Source of the DNA: Ligustrum vulgare
Taxonomy: Eukaryota > Streptophyta > Magnoliopsida > Lamiales > Oleaceae
Length of the DNA: 64,000 nt
Assembly: GCA_963555705.1 (NCBI GenBank)
Contig: OY743183.1
Coordinates: 48,225,466 to 48,289,465 of the forward strand
Direction of reading: 5' to 3'
The notes under the pieces are model-generated. The model had not been told where the DNA came from and made no database searches. It saw only the letters and a list, made by a program, of their open reading frames with translations. Below are positions 1 through 12,077 of the stretch, piece by piece. Both the position numbers and the translations under genes were made by a program. The first letter of the stretch is position 1; each line of letters starts with the position of its first letter.

Positions 1-186
1 ATCAGAAATTCCCAAATATATATATATATACATACTTGTATACAATTTTCCCCAAACCTGAACATACATTTATAATCTCAAAATTAAACTAAAATTTCAA
101 TTAACCAAGCTAAATAACAAATGTTTCGAATCTGAAAATACTGTGAAAATTATGCACATATATACACGCATATATGCATCAATACA

Positions 187-217
<31 letters not shown>

Positions 218-881
218 CTTCGTGTGTGGATGAAAGGGTGCGAAAGTGTGTGCGTGTGTTCGGGTTGAGTGTGTGCAGCGCGGAGGGAGGGAGGGAGAGT
301 TACCGGGTGGTGACGTAGGCGACATCGCTGGCGGAAGGGCTGAGCGACGACGGTTGAGTGTGAGGCGAGAGAGACAGAGGCGTGGGAGATCGAGGGAGTT
401 GAGAGGCGGGCAGAGTGGTGTCGACCGAGAGAGAGATGAGAGTCATGAGTGAGGGAGAGGTATAATGAGGGTTTAGGTTTAATTTTAATCTTTTGAAATT
501 TGCAATTTGGTCCCTCAAGTCCCCTCCTTTGCAATTCAGTCCCTTAGCTCCCATAAATTGGTAATTTAAGTCCACGACCCTCAAATAAATTTCCAAAGTG
601 TCACCATGCTTTTCTCAACTTCAATTTAATGCAATTAAATAGAAAATAGCATGTTTAGGGAGTAAAACAATTAATCACATAAATTACACGTAAACTATTA
701 AAATAAACAATTTAGAAACTTTTAATTGGTACATTGATCGAGACGGCATCCAAGTCCTTCCACTGCAAAATAATTCAAATTATCGACATTAAAAAATATC
801 ATTTTAAAATTTATAACAACATTAACATAAATATCACGTAGGATTTCAGAATTGCCCATAAAAATGAAAAGCGGTCTTACA
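1..881 (-). repeat. 3' LTR (partial) of Del/Tekay-like gypsy element
   Basis: This block repeats at 6966-7850 with about four substitutions and a 4-base length change in a (CATA)n tract, so I count about 99.5% identity. It ends at ...CGGTCTTACA, next to a minus-strand polypurine tract. For an element read on the minus strand it is therefore the distal part of the 3' LTR; about 2 kb of it lies before the window. It holds a GC-rich patch (about 230-440) inside AT-rich DNA. Open frames across this patch translate to low-complexity protein and look spurious. Confidence 0.9.
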
Positions 882-900
882 ATTCCTTACCCCCTAAAAA
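882..900 (-). other. Polypurine tract of gypsy element
   Basis: On the minus strand this reads CTTTTTAGGGGGTAAGGAAT, directly before the LTR start TGTAAGACCG. It is the expected priming site for plus-strand DNA synthesis and fixes the element's orientation. Confidence 0.8.
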
Positions 901-1646
901 GAAATTTCGTCCTCGAAATTAAAACTTACCAAAATGGATACTTAGCATGCATTTCATCATTGCGTTCTCAAGTAATCTCTTTCACTACACGATTCCTCCA
1001 AAGAACCTTAACTAACGTAATCTTCTTTCTTCCAAGTTCCTTATTTACTTTCATTAGGATTTTCACAAGTGACTCCTCATAATTCAGATCCTCACAAGAT
1101 CTAATGACTCATAACTGAGACTATGGGAGGAATCCGAAATATACTTCCTTAACATTGAGACATGAAAAACGTTATGTAACCCTGACAGTGCTGGTGGCAA
1201 TGCAACCCAATAAGCTAGGTTATCCACCCTTTCAAGTATCTTAAAAGGCCAACAAAACGCGAACTTAACTTCCCTTTCTTCTCAAGTCTCATAACTCCTT
1301 TCCTATGAGCTACCAAAAAGTTATATCACCTATAGTAATTTCCAAAAGTTTCCTTCTTCTGTCCACGTAGCTTTTCTGTCTACTCTGTGCAATTTTCATT
1401 TGTTAACGAATCTTTTCAACAACTTCAGTTGTCTGCTGTACTATTTCTGGACCCAATAACTTTCTTCCTCCAACTTCATCCTAATGAACTGACGATCTAC
1501 ACTTCCCATCGTATAGTACTCAATACAGATCGAAGTTTGATAGCTATTGTTGTAGGAGACCATCAACCGACATTATCCCACTTATGAATCCATTCACTAA
1601 CTTTCTATTTCCAGCCTTTCATAGGATCTATTCTAACGTCTAAGCC

Positions 1647-1647
<1 letters not shown>

Positions 1648-1694
<47 letters not shown>
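1648..1694. repeat. (TA)n microsatellite
   Basis: An uninterrupted TA dinucleotide run inside the decayed gypsy internal region. Confidence 0.95.
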
Positions 1695-1697
<3 letters not shown>

Positions 1698-4600
1698 ATT
1701 GATCACATTCTTAAAACTAAAATCAAGAAGATTGACCAAAATAAGACTTTATAATCCTGCATTAGTGAAACTTGACGTCCATACCAAAATATACTGTAGA
1801 AATACTAAAACTTTGACAGAATATTTCTGGAAAGATTCACAAACTTAATCCTTTCTAAATATGCTGACATTTCCTTTAAAATCGAAGGATCAACTTAAGT
1901 CCTGTAATCCATACTTATATATTGTAATCAAGTATTCAGCATCATACACTCATCTTAAAACTAACGCCAAGGTACAAATTTAAGAATTCATACTTTCAAA
2001 ATCATCATAACAACAATACTCTAACCAAGTATTTTATAAATAAATCATTGACCTATCACCAATGAATAAGACTTTTGTGATTCATATAGGATTCCTCATC
2101 AAAGTTACTTAACCCAAAGATACTACTCCACAATAAGTAAAAGTTATACTAATGATCATCTTAGATTTCAACAAATCCAAATTTGTGTATATTCCATGGG
2201 GATCTCAAAATGGATAATATAATTTATTCACATCTAATGCACGACCAACAATGAGTAACTACAACTACATCACCAAAATTTTAAATAAATTCATCTATCT
2301 TGTCATAAACAAACCATTGATTAGTTCAAACATATCGTCACACTATTCTTCCATAGGACAATCATGACCTCAACATTTAATCATATCACTCTCCTTAAGA
2401 TCACATTATAATAACCATCATATATATCACATGAACATTTATACATCAATAAATCACAAAAATCTTATATATACCAATCTCTCAATCTCTATAAATCTTG
2501 GATTCTGCCATTGTCACTCTTTCTGCACACTACTCCATAATAAATAATCATTGTGAAGTCTTATCCTCATTTTCCACAAATCCTATCGACAAGGACAATT
2601 GCCTAAAATTTCATTTCTTACTTTTGAATCAAGATACCATCAATAATAATCTCCACAATTTCATGATATGTACTATCATAAACTTTCCTCCGATCAGATG
2701 CATTACTTCTGCAATACTTGTACAAATCTAGGACCTGATAAAGTTTCTTTCATCAATTTCATCCAACAATCTCTCATATGATATTTTAGTATCATCAATG
2801 AAAACTTAACGTACCTCAGTGAATCATTCAAATTACGATGAAACCTGATTTATTTTCCATGACTGAGATTCATCTTTCTTCGAATTCCACTTAAAACCAA
2901 ATATAGCATAACTTATTCATGGAAAGTCAACTTATTTCATAATCTCAATACATCGTCACCTTCAGTTCTCACCATAAGAGCTATCGCATTATTCCTTATA
3001 ATTATCTCTTGTACCTTTTATATTCCAATGACCTTATGACAATCATCATTATCTCACATAATCCCAAACCTTCAATCATATGTCCCCATATTCTCATTTC
3101 GAATAAATGGTTACTCCTTTAAGGCATCTCACTATAAAATACTTTCAATATCTCCCAATAATGATAACTGACTTTCCCAAATAATCATATTGCATGTAAA
3201 TAACCAAATCTTTAACACATCATCTACCAATCAACTTCCAAAATAAATCAACAGTATTATCACTTACCATCATAATTTATAATATTCTCCAATATAAGTG
3301 ATCATTCTCACTAATAATCAATAAGTTCCTAAGAATAATTAAAATTCTTTCCAATAATGCCATAACATTTGTCTTCACTCATCTTTTCAAAATATGATTT
3401 GACATTTCCCAATATACGCATCAAGTCATCACATAACTTCATATATACCTTGATATCCCAGAAAATCAATTCTTAATTCCTCAACATAACAATTTCAAAT
3501 CATAGTTTCCAATATCAATATCTCACTTCCTTCAATACATTAATTGATTCCAATGACCACCCATTGATCATACTTATAAATATATGACACAATCATAATC
3601 CCAAAATTTCTTAGTTACAAAACCAAACAACATTATAAATTTCTCTCAAAATAGAGGAATAATTCACTTACTCAAACACAATATCCATTCCTTAATTCTC
3701 AATAATTAAGAATCAAATCTTTAAATCTCAAATTTCATAATTTTTCTCATAGAAGTCTCAATAAAATCATATTACTCATAATCTCAACATCTCATCACAA
3801 CTTCATAAAACTGGTTTTGCCATGTCTAGAATCAATTATGCAAAGTCTCATAAAACCATCTTTCTTCTTCATGTATAGCTCCTGAGCACCCCATGGCAAA
3901 AAGCTAGGTCGAACAAAACCTTTGTCCATGAGATTCTATAGTTGCACTTTGAGCTCTTTTAAGTTACGAAGGAGCCATCCGATATTATACCTTGGATACT
4001 AGAGTTGCGCACTTAATCGATGACGAATTCAAGTTCTCCTTTAGGCGGTAAATCACAAAATCTTTTGAGAACTTCTTTAGTCATTCTCAAATAACAGAAA
4101 TTTGTTCGAGAGAAGTATTCACCTTAAACACTTCAATTATTGCAACCAGGTAGGCTTAATAACTCTTATTCATCAATTGACAAGCCTCCACCACTGATAA
4201 TATCGAAATAGAAAGTTTCACCTTTACTTCAACAAAGCGAAAAGGGTTTCATTTGAAGGTTTAAATACCACCTTAACGTAGCCAGTGATTGAAACCTTAT
4301 ACCGCAATAATCATTCCATTCCTAGTATGACATCAAGTTTGTGGGTATCCAGTGTTATGAAATCCATCATCTACTCCTTCCCATTCACCATGATTGGAAC
4401 ATTTCTCAACACATAACTTTAGTTCAACAATTCTTCAAATGGCGTTGACAATATAAACTTGGTCTCCATCTACTGAGATGGGTAAATTAATTTTCCTATA
4501 ATTGTGGGACTATCAAATGAGCGGGTAGTCCCGATATCAAACACGATAAGTGCTTAATACTAAGTTCAATGACTTCTCGTTTGGACATTGTATACTCTCA

Positions 4601-4935
4601 TGCCGATATACCATTCATATCAATTTCTTATTTCACAAAAAGATCTACTAAACGGCACCCAAATTCTTAATAACCATTACTTTCTCACTTCCTCATTCAC
4701 ATAACCAAGATATACTCGTCATAATCACTGACAACATTCTTAACCTTTCACTTTCCGACATTACACATTAGCATTCAAGAATTTACAATAATTGGAACAT
4801 CAAATAACATTTCATAATTTAAACAAAATTTAACTTACCAGATGATCGAGGGAGAAGCACTTGAGGTGTGACTCAGTACCCGAACCACTTCCAAATAAAT
4901 TTTAAAAGTCTACAGAATCGCTTTTAAAACTCTTA

Positions 4936-4947
4936 GCTCTGATACCA
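4936..4947 (-). other. Primer binding site, initiator Met tRNA type
   Basis: Minus strand TGGTATCAGAGC lies four bases inside the LTR end ...TGTTACA. It matches the usual plant primer site complementary to initiator methionine tRNA. It marks 4952 as the boundary of the 5' LTR. Confidence 0.9.
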
Positions 4948-4951
4948 AAAA

Positions 4952-7155
4952 TGTAACACCCCAAGTTGAAGAGTCTAAAACCTAGGCGCGTTAACTTCCA
5001 TTCACATTATATGCGGAAATAATCGTTTAAAACATTTAAACGTTTCACTTACTATTATAAAAATTTTACAAAAATTTCGGCAGAGTCTCCTCTATAAATT
5101 GGACTTAACCAACCTGTAGAGAGACATCAAAATCATTTTACAACATAAAACTCAACTCAAACAAAAATCTAATATTCCATATCCGACCACAATTCCAAAA
5201 TTCAACTTCAGCATCAATTCCCCAACTCCTCAACAAAATAACTTGAAGTATAAATTTATAAACTCATGAAAACATGATAAAAACTAATCACAGGGAAATA
5301 CCATAACTTATTTAAACTAATTTCAACCGAAACAATTATAAAAAATAACTGAATTAAGAAATAATTACTTAGAACTTAAATAAATTCTAATTTAACTAAA
5401 AATAACTTGAATAAATTTAACTTTATTAATTAATGCGACGATGGGTACTGTCGGAGTCAGCCGCCAAGTGTTCTCCTCGGATCATCTAACTTTCATCACC
5501 TGAAATATGGGGAGGGATTGGGGTGAGCTAAAGCTCAGTAAGTAAACTGTATGCATGAATGCATGCTTATGACATGAATGCTTTAAAAATTCCATATATG
5601 TATCCCCATTTACTTTACTTTCCAAAACATTCAAACTTTTCAAACTTTCACTTAACATTTCAAAACTTTCACTTGACATTTCAAAACTTTCACTTCATTT
5701 CAAAACTTTCACTTCATTTCCATCGTGAGCTCACTTGGTGTAACTTCTAGTCAATCAGAATACAGTGGGCAATTACTTATTTGGAACCAGATTACATTCA
5801 CATTTCCACCGCAAAGCGGTTTAACATTCACTTTCCCACCGCAAAGCGGTTTAACAGTCCACCGTAAACGGTTGAACATTCCGTCGCAAAGCGACTTAAT
5901 TCGGGTACGCCGGTCCCCCGCGCCCCATTTCCCACTCGCAACTTTCATGAACTAGAAGTACACCCATTCTTTCTTTAAAAACTTGGGATACATAACTTTT
6001 GAACAAACTTGCACCTTGACACATTTCTTTCATTTAAAAACATTTCACTTCCCAATTTCGATGCCAATGCATGCTTGATGATGCAATGACATGATAATGT
6101 GCATGCTTGAACATTCTTCATAATAACATATACTTTCACAAAGTAAATGAAATTCATCAAAGCAATTAAGTTGCAAGACAGTCATTTACACATAACTTTC
6201 ACATTTACATTCAATTTTGATGAAAATAGGGGGAAGTTTACTTACTTGACGTCCTTAGCATTTACCGTTATCTGAATTTTCAAGTGGAGGAGCTTCGACT
6301 GCCCGTTTCGTCAATGTACCAAAATTCCTAATTATAACCATTCATAAATAAGGTATAACTTCAGATTTGAAACAAACACGTTCATCATCCAATTCAATAT
6401 TATAAACAAAACTCATAACTGAGGTTAACCTTTCTATTAGACTCGCAGTTTAACTCAAACGTGACTTTACATAATAACCAAAACACATAAAACCATAATC
6501 GAAAGCAAAAGACTAAACCATTCGACACAACATTATAAGCTTAACTATTAAGGTACTTAAATCAAAACCAAGTTTGAAAAATGTACACGACTTTACAATT
6601 TTCTCAAAAAAATCTAGCAATTACAATTATTACTCAAGTTCACACAAAAATCATATTTGAAATAAGGGACTTAATTTCATGCAACTTACGAATTGTACTA
6701 ATCCATTTACTCAAATCTCAAACTAAATTATAACTTAGTCAAACTTTATAAAACAATGTTCCATTAAAATTCCAACTTTTTAAAATCTGAAAATATTCAA
6801 AATAAGGTTTCAATTAGACTTAAAACTAATCAAACATAACCTAAAATCTTAAATTCAAGAATTTCCCATATATAACATACACATTTTGATTTTCAATTAC
6901 GAAACTCGAAACCATGAAATAATCAAAATTTGAAATTTCAATTAAACTAATTTAAAATCTTCGAAATCAGAAATTCCCAAATATATATATATATACATAC
7001 TTGTATACAATTTTCCCCAAACCTGAACATACATTTATAATCTCAAAATTAAACTAAAATTTCAATTAACCAAGCTAAATAACAAATGTTTCGAATCTGA
7101 AAATACTGTGAAAATTATGCACATATATACACGCATATATGCATCAATACATACA

Positions 7156-7186
<31 letters not shown>

Positions 7187-7850
7187 CTTCGTGTGTGGAT
7201 GAAAGGGTGCGAAAGTGTGTGCGTGTGTTCGGGTTGAGTGTGTGCAGCGCGGAGGGAGGGAGGGAGAGTTACCGGGTGGTGACGTAGGCGACATCGCTGG
7301 CGGAAGGGCCGAGCGACGACGGTTGAGTGTGAGGCGAGAGAGACAGAGGCGTGGGAGATCGCGGGAGTTGAGAGGCGGGCAGAGTGGTGTCGACCGAGAG
7401 AGAGATGAGAGTCATGAGTGAGGGAGAGGTATAATGAGGGTTTAGGTTTAATTTTAATCTTTTGAAATTTGCAATTTGGTCCCTCAAGTCCCCTCCTTTG
7501 CAATTCAGTCCCTTAGCTTCCATAAATTGGTAATTTAAGTCCACGACCCTCAAATAAATTTCCAAAGTGTCACCATGCTTTTCTCAACTTCAATTTAATG
7601 CAATTAAATAGAAAATAGCATGTTTAGGGAGTAAAACAATTAATCACATAAATTACACGTAAACTATTAAAATAAACAATTTAGAAACTTTTAATTGGTA
7701 CATTGATCGAGACGGCATCCAAGTCCTTCCACTGCAAAATAATTCAAATTATCGACATTAAAAAATATCATTTTAAAATTTATAACAACATTAACATAAA
7801 TATCACGTAGGATTTCAGAATTGCCCATAAAAATGAAAAACGGTCTTACA
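4952..7850 (-). repeat. 5' LTR (complete) of Del/Tekay-like gypsy element
   Basis: A 2899-bp LTR. On the plus strand it starts TGTAACACCC and ends CGGTCTTACA. Its distal 885 bases are nearly identical to 1-881. It contains a cluster of short perfect hairpins (5808-5895), runs of CAAAACTTTCACTT (5635-5720), a (CATA)n tract (7148-7184) and the GC-rich patch (7200-7420). The next five bases outside are GATTG; the partner target duplication lies outside the window. Confidence 0.9.
5808..5895. repeat. Cluster of four short hairpins in LTR
   Basis: Four small perfect inverted repeats stand in a row: ACCGCAAAGCGGT (5808-5820), ACCGCAAAGCGGT (5838-5850), ACCGTAAACGGT (5861-5872) and GTCGCAAAGCGAC (5883-5895). 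The fourth has changes on both stem arms that keep pairing. They lie inside the long LTR. Confidence 0.85.
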
Positions 7851-8388
7851 GATTGGGATGTTGTAGTAGAGGTAAACTCAACTCCTCAACCATGGTGGTA
7901 CGAACCAGATTAGAGAAATACTCTTTATCGATAGTAACATTGCACACTTTACTACTCACATAACATCTAGTCTTGAAGGTAGGATTGAACTCATAATACA
8001 TCCTCTTATAAGGATTTCAAGAATTCAAGAAACGGAACGGAATATTTTCACACGAGGATTCTAATGAATATTTTAATTTTGACTTGGAAGGAAAGGAATA
8101 TCAATAATTTAAGGAAATTCAAGAAAGTGGTTCTTGAATTTTGGATTTTTTTTTTTTTTTTGGAATGATTGGTGAATTTTCGGAATAAATAAAATAATAA
8201 TTTTTTTTATAAATCCAAAAATTCGACTACGGAGACGGAAAAACAAACGAGACTTAATTTGGACAAAAAACGGTTGTAAAAATAATTTAGAAATTTTTGT
8301 GGATATTTTTCTTGATCAAAGACTCAAGAACACGAAGAACACAAAATAAAGACTCGACAAACAAGATAAAAACAGGATATGGATGATT
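7851..8388. other. No gene recognised
   Basis: Flank of the gypsy element. It contains a poly-T run (8148-8162) and AT-rich sequence. I see no convincing coding, RNA or transposon signal. Confidence 0.5.
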
Positions 8389-8389
8389 T

Positions 8390-8659
8390 TTATGTAGCAA
8401 ACTCTATGATAAACACATAAAAAATCAAACTAGGATAGGAAAAAAAAAAACCTGAATACAAATTCCAGCTCTGATACCAGATGATGTGATTTCGTTTGGG
8501 ATGCTCGTGGAATGAATGTTGAAATGTCGAGAATGTTCCTTGCACAATATTGTCCATTGCTTCTTTGATCTCCTTGGCCCGAAACCAAGTCATCGGCCCT
8601 TCTTCCATAATCAACGGGTCCTTGCTCGAGCTTGCGATCGGGCTCTGGACCTGGATCAC
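8390..8659 (-). pseudogene. Possible gypsy coding relic
   Basis: A 89-codon minus-strand frame contains a GPMTWFRAKEIKEAMDNIVQ stretch, which resembles a short conserved segment (PMTRxRAKxxKEAL) found in some plant gypsy polyproteins. Next to it, 8466-8482 reads on the minus strand as TGGTATCAGAGCT, like a retrotransposon primer site. No LTR could be paired with it. I treat it as a relic; it may be a chance frame. Confidence 0.35.
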
Positions 8660-8845
8660 ATCAGGGGGTGGCTAACTTTGTACTCTTCCTAGGCTTTTCT
8701 TCAATTTCTCTTTGCATTTATTTATTTTCGTCTCCATTTGGTTAAAAACAATAGTACAGTCTAATTTACGGTAGACAACATGGTCACAATTTCTTTTATT
8801 TTTCATATTTGAATTTTCAAATTATTATTTAGGATGATTGAACCA

Positions 8846-10287
8846 TGATAAGTGTATTTTATACACTTATTTCTATCCTAAATGTAGGATTTTATCTGTT
8901 TGTTTAAGAATATCTGCTATTTATTTTATTATTATTTGTTTATATTTCCGAAATAATCCCAAAATCGAGAAAGGAAAGGAAATGGAGCAAAAACAAGTCA
9001 TGTAGATGATAGAAGTGTCTGACTATGAAAATCAAGAGTTGAAGCAGTTAATCAAAGGGCCAATTGGAAGGACATTCGAAGAAGAAATCAAAATTGGAAG
9101 AAATCAGAAATTCAGGGGTTAAATTGTAATAATCGAAAGTTGAGGGACCAATTATGCAATAAAAGATTAGGGACCAACTTAAACTGAAATAAAAGATGAA
9201 TATTGCATTACACCGGAATACCGCGCAATCGCATGGAACAGACACGCGCAGTCGCACGACAGCAAAAATCCACGACTGAACCTAAACCTGCACAAGCGCG
9301 CGATCGCATCACTTTGTACCGCGTGGTCACACGGTTATCCGCTGGGCCTTTTTGTTGGGCATTTTTGCGCAATTTTCAGCATTCTTTTTTCCCAAGTAAC
9401 CTAGAGTTCGAGGATATCTATATATACTTGACTACAGGCACGAAATTAGGGGTTTCCAATTATCTTGTTTCATGTCGAAAGCTGTCCAACTTCTGAAGGA
9501 TCCATTCAAGGCCAAATCCAAGATTGAGCAACAAGGATCAAGGAGATGAATGGGGTGACTTATTTTCATTTTTCTTTGTGAATTATCTTTAATCATGTAT
9601 CTAGGGTAGATTTTATTGTTGAAATTGTGATGATACTTTAGTTCCGGATTCTATGTTTTGGCTTGTTATTTAATTTACGTTTTTCATGAGTTTGATTCAA
9701 TTAATTATGTTTTTATTTTCATCTATGATTTTGGACGCATAATTGTTGATGTTTGTGATAATTTGATATGTACGAAAAAGCAGAAAATTATTAGACCTTG
9801 ATTAATTGTCTCAGTCCGATAGGGTATAGAAATATACTCCTACGCTTTGTGTTATCCATAAAAAATATTCACAAATCCTTTAATGCTTTCTTACACATTT
9901 GTATTCGTCAAAGAAATATTGTCTGATCATGTGTAGGAAAAGGTGTTAATTCTTGCCCGAAAGGGAGTCTTAGTAACATTAGGAATATGAATTTTCAAAA
10001 CTCATGAATTGCATTTAAATGATTTTGTCAAAATATGGATGATGGAACAAAGTGAATTCACAATTCTAACATCTTTAATTCATCATTTTCTTAAATTAAA
10101 ATTTTATCTCTTTTTATTTTAATCTTTAGTTTAATTTTCAAAACAAAATTTTCAAATCGAAAGTTTTCATAGTTTCGATTAAGAAATTGTAATCTAAAAT
10201 ACAATTTGCACAATCTCTGTGGAAACGATATTCGGACTCACATCCATTATATTACTTGTGCGATCCGTACACTTGCAGTAGCGAACA
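8846..10287 (+). mobile_element. Solo LTR, Tat/Athila-like gypsy, TSD AACCA
   Basis: This 1442-bp segment begins TGATAAGTGTATTTTATACA and ends GTAGCGAACA, the TG...CA format of an LTR. It is flanked by perfect 5-bp repeats AACCA at 8841-8845 and 10288-10292. The distal text (CTCTGTGGAAACGATATTCGG ... GTACACTTGC) is typical of the 3' part of Tat/Athila-class LTRs. No internal region is present, so this is a solo LTR left by recombination between two LTRs. Confidence 0.85.
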
Positions 10288-10292
10288 AACCA

Positions 10293-10819
10293 CGCCATCT
10301 AAAAGTTTAAGTTATTAGTGACACTTTTCACATAATGGTAACTTATACAATTTACTCCGAATAAGTTTCAAATGAGTTGTGTGGGAAGATTTAATTGTTT
10401 GTGAATTATGCTTGTATAAGGAAGTAAATAATTGCTAATGTCATTTTCACTATTTGTTGCCACTTTCAAAAATTCATGAAAAATAGTTATATAAAAATGA
10501 AAGAGAATTTTTTTCCCATGATTTGCATAACTTGTTTTGGTCCATTACTATTTCCCTCATTCATCTCAGCATTATGTTACTCGTTTACACTTTGCCATTC
10601 GTGTTAAAAAGAGGGAGAATAATTAATATATGAGTTAGGGGGCAAGAAGTAGTAAGATTGTACTTAGGGGGAATATTTGTTTAAGTCAGTACTTTGATTA
10701 GAGTATTTGATTTTTTGGGATTTTACACTTTCACATTTTGTTCTACCAAATATATTTGAAATATATTAATAATATACTTTTGATTGATTTTTTTTGACTT
10801 AGTGTTAATGTCTCGGTTC
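10293..10819. other. No gene recognised
   Basis: AT-rich DNA between the solo LTR and the hAT-like element. No coding or repeat structure that I can support. Confidence 0.5.
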
Positions 10820-10827
10820 AATTTTAC

Positions 10828-11304
10828 TAGGGATGGCAAAAAATCTCGAAGGATCTGAAACAACCCACCCCGAAAATTACTCGTCCCATTGGGTCCGCCG
10901 ATCGGGTTTTCCGCCCCGCGGAATATTTCCCCCTAGCCCAATATTTTATTTTATTTTTTAAAATTGGAATGAGAAACTAAAAATATATTTAATGAGGTCC
11001 AGAAGAATTAAACCTTGGTGAAATTTATGGGTATGAGAATACACAACCATTATATTGTTTATTGATTTTTTTCCCTTCAAATATATACATATTATCTTTA
11101 AAGTTTAAATTTAAAAACTCTAACTAGTTCGACACCTAAGTTTTCACCTAAAATTTCATAACTAATTTTGGAAAAAAAAAATTATAATTTTAGGGTCATC
11201 GGCGGGGCGGGTAGGTCGCCCCGACCCGCCCCGTGAACAGTCGTGGGGCTGGGCAGGGTGATCCCTACCCGCCCCGCCCCGAACCCGACCCATTGCCATC
11301 CATA
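10828..11304. mobile_element. Non-autonomous hAT-like element, TSD AATTTTAC
   Basis: Terminal inverted repeats TAGGGATGGCAA (10828-10839) and TTGCCATCCATA (11293-11304) match at 11 of 12 positions. They are flanked by 8-bp direct repeats AATTTTAC (10820-10827, 11305-11312). An 8-bp duplication is the hAT hallmark. The inside has GC-rich (GGGGCGGG)n-type text near both ends (10855-10930, 11196-11290) and no coding capacity. The direct repeat can be read as 11 bp (AATTTTACTAG), so a Mutator-like origin is possible but less likely. Confidence 0.75.
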
Positions 11305-11430
11305 AATTTTACTAGTTGTCTCATATGTTAACACATGGTATTTATTGGGTAATTTTTTTTTTTTTTATTTTAAATAAAGGAAACCAGTTTAACAAATAAA
11401 TTTAGTTTCGGTATTGAGGTTTTGGGTTGC

Positions 11431-11782
11431 AGAAGTTAGGCTTGATATTTTCTAATCTTTTTACAATGATGTGATTTGTCACGGAATATCAAGAGGGGGT
11501 TCGATTTTGTATTTATTAACAGGAAACCTTGTAAACAAATTAACACGTTTTATAGAGTTGTAATCAATATTTTCATATCTGAGCCAGCCATTGACTCAGC
11601 CAAGGAACCGAGACGAGAGTCGATGGTCAAAACCGGGCCCAGGTCGATGGTAGAAGTTAGGCTCGGTATTTTCTAGTCTTTTTACAATGATGTGATTTGT
11701 CATGGAATATGGGGGGCGTCGATTTTGTATTTGTTAACAGGAAACCTCGTAGACAAAATAACACGTTTTATTGAGTTATATT

Positions 11783-11789
<7 letters not shown>
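11431..11789 (+). repeat. 140-bp direct duplication
   Basis: 11431-11570 and 11652-11789 are diverged direct copies, both starting AGAAGTTAGGCT and containing TTTTTACAATGATGTGATTT. They are separated by about 80 bases, part of which is GC-richer (CCGGGCCCAGGTCGATGG). The second copy runs into a (TA)n tract. Origin unknown. Confidence 0.8.
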
Positions 11790-11840
<51 letters not shown>

Positions 11841-12023
11841 TTATACAATATATAAGAGTAGGGTAGTTTCTAAAATTATTTTCCCGCCCATTTTCTATTT
11901 CTATAAATAGTAAGTTCTCATAAAATTAAACAGTGTGAATACAAAATGGATTAGTGTGAATATAAAATGAATGTATGTCAAATGTGAATGCAAAGTCTAG
12001 ATAAATGTGAACACATTTATTGT

Positions 12024-12028
<5 letters not shown>

Positions 12029-12074
<46 letters not shown>
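12029..12074. repeat. (TA)n microsatellite
   Basis: A long TA run inside the Helitron. A similar run at 11787-11837 ends exactly where the Helitron begins. Confidence 0.95.

Positions 12075-12077
<3 letters not shown>

Larger units (their letters stand above)
882..4951 (-). pseudogene. Decayed gag-pol of Del/Tekay-like chromovirus
   Basis: This is the internal region between two LTRs, read on the minus strand. Short colinear stretches are recognisable. A protease C-terminal part lies around 4240-4560 (VILGME). A reverse transcriptase block lies around 3790-3960, with a KKKDG motif after a [14 protein letters not shown] stretch. The integrase C-terminus lies around 1090-1580 (LHNVFHVSMLRKY). 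A chromodomain-like tail lies around 920-1060 (LVKVLWRN). Every block has stops or frame breaks. Almost no gag is left between the primer site and protease, and 1600-3780 is AT-rich with nothing I can assign. Order PR-RT-IN-chromodomain defines a Ty3/gypsy chromovirus; the long LTR and the AATTTCGAGGACGAAAT tail suggest Tekay/Del. It cannot encode working proteins. Confidence 0.85.

Noticed and set aside
97..596. Open frames of 98-145 codons on the minus strand (also at 7144-7565) and 68 codons on the plus strand
   Set aside because: They lie in LTR sequence, recur in both LTRs and translate low-complexity (CATA)n and GA-rich DNA. No family resemblance.
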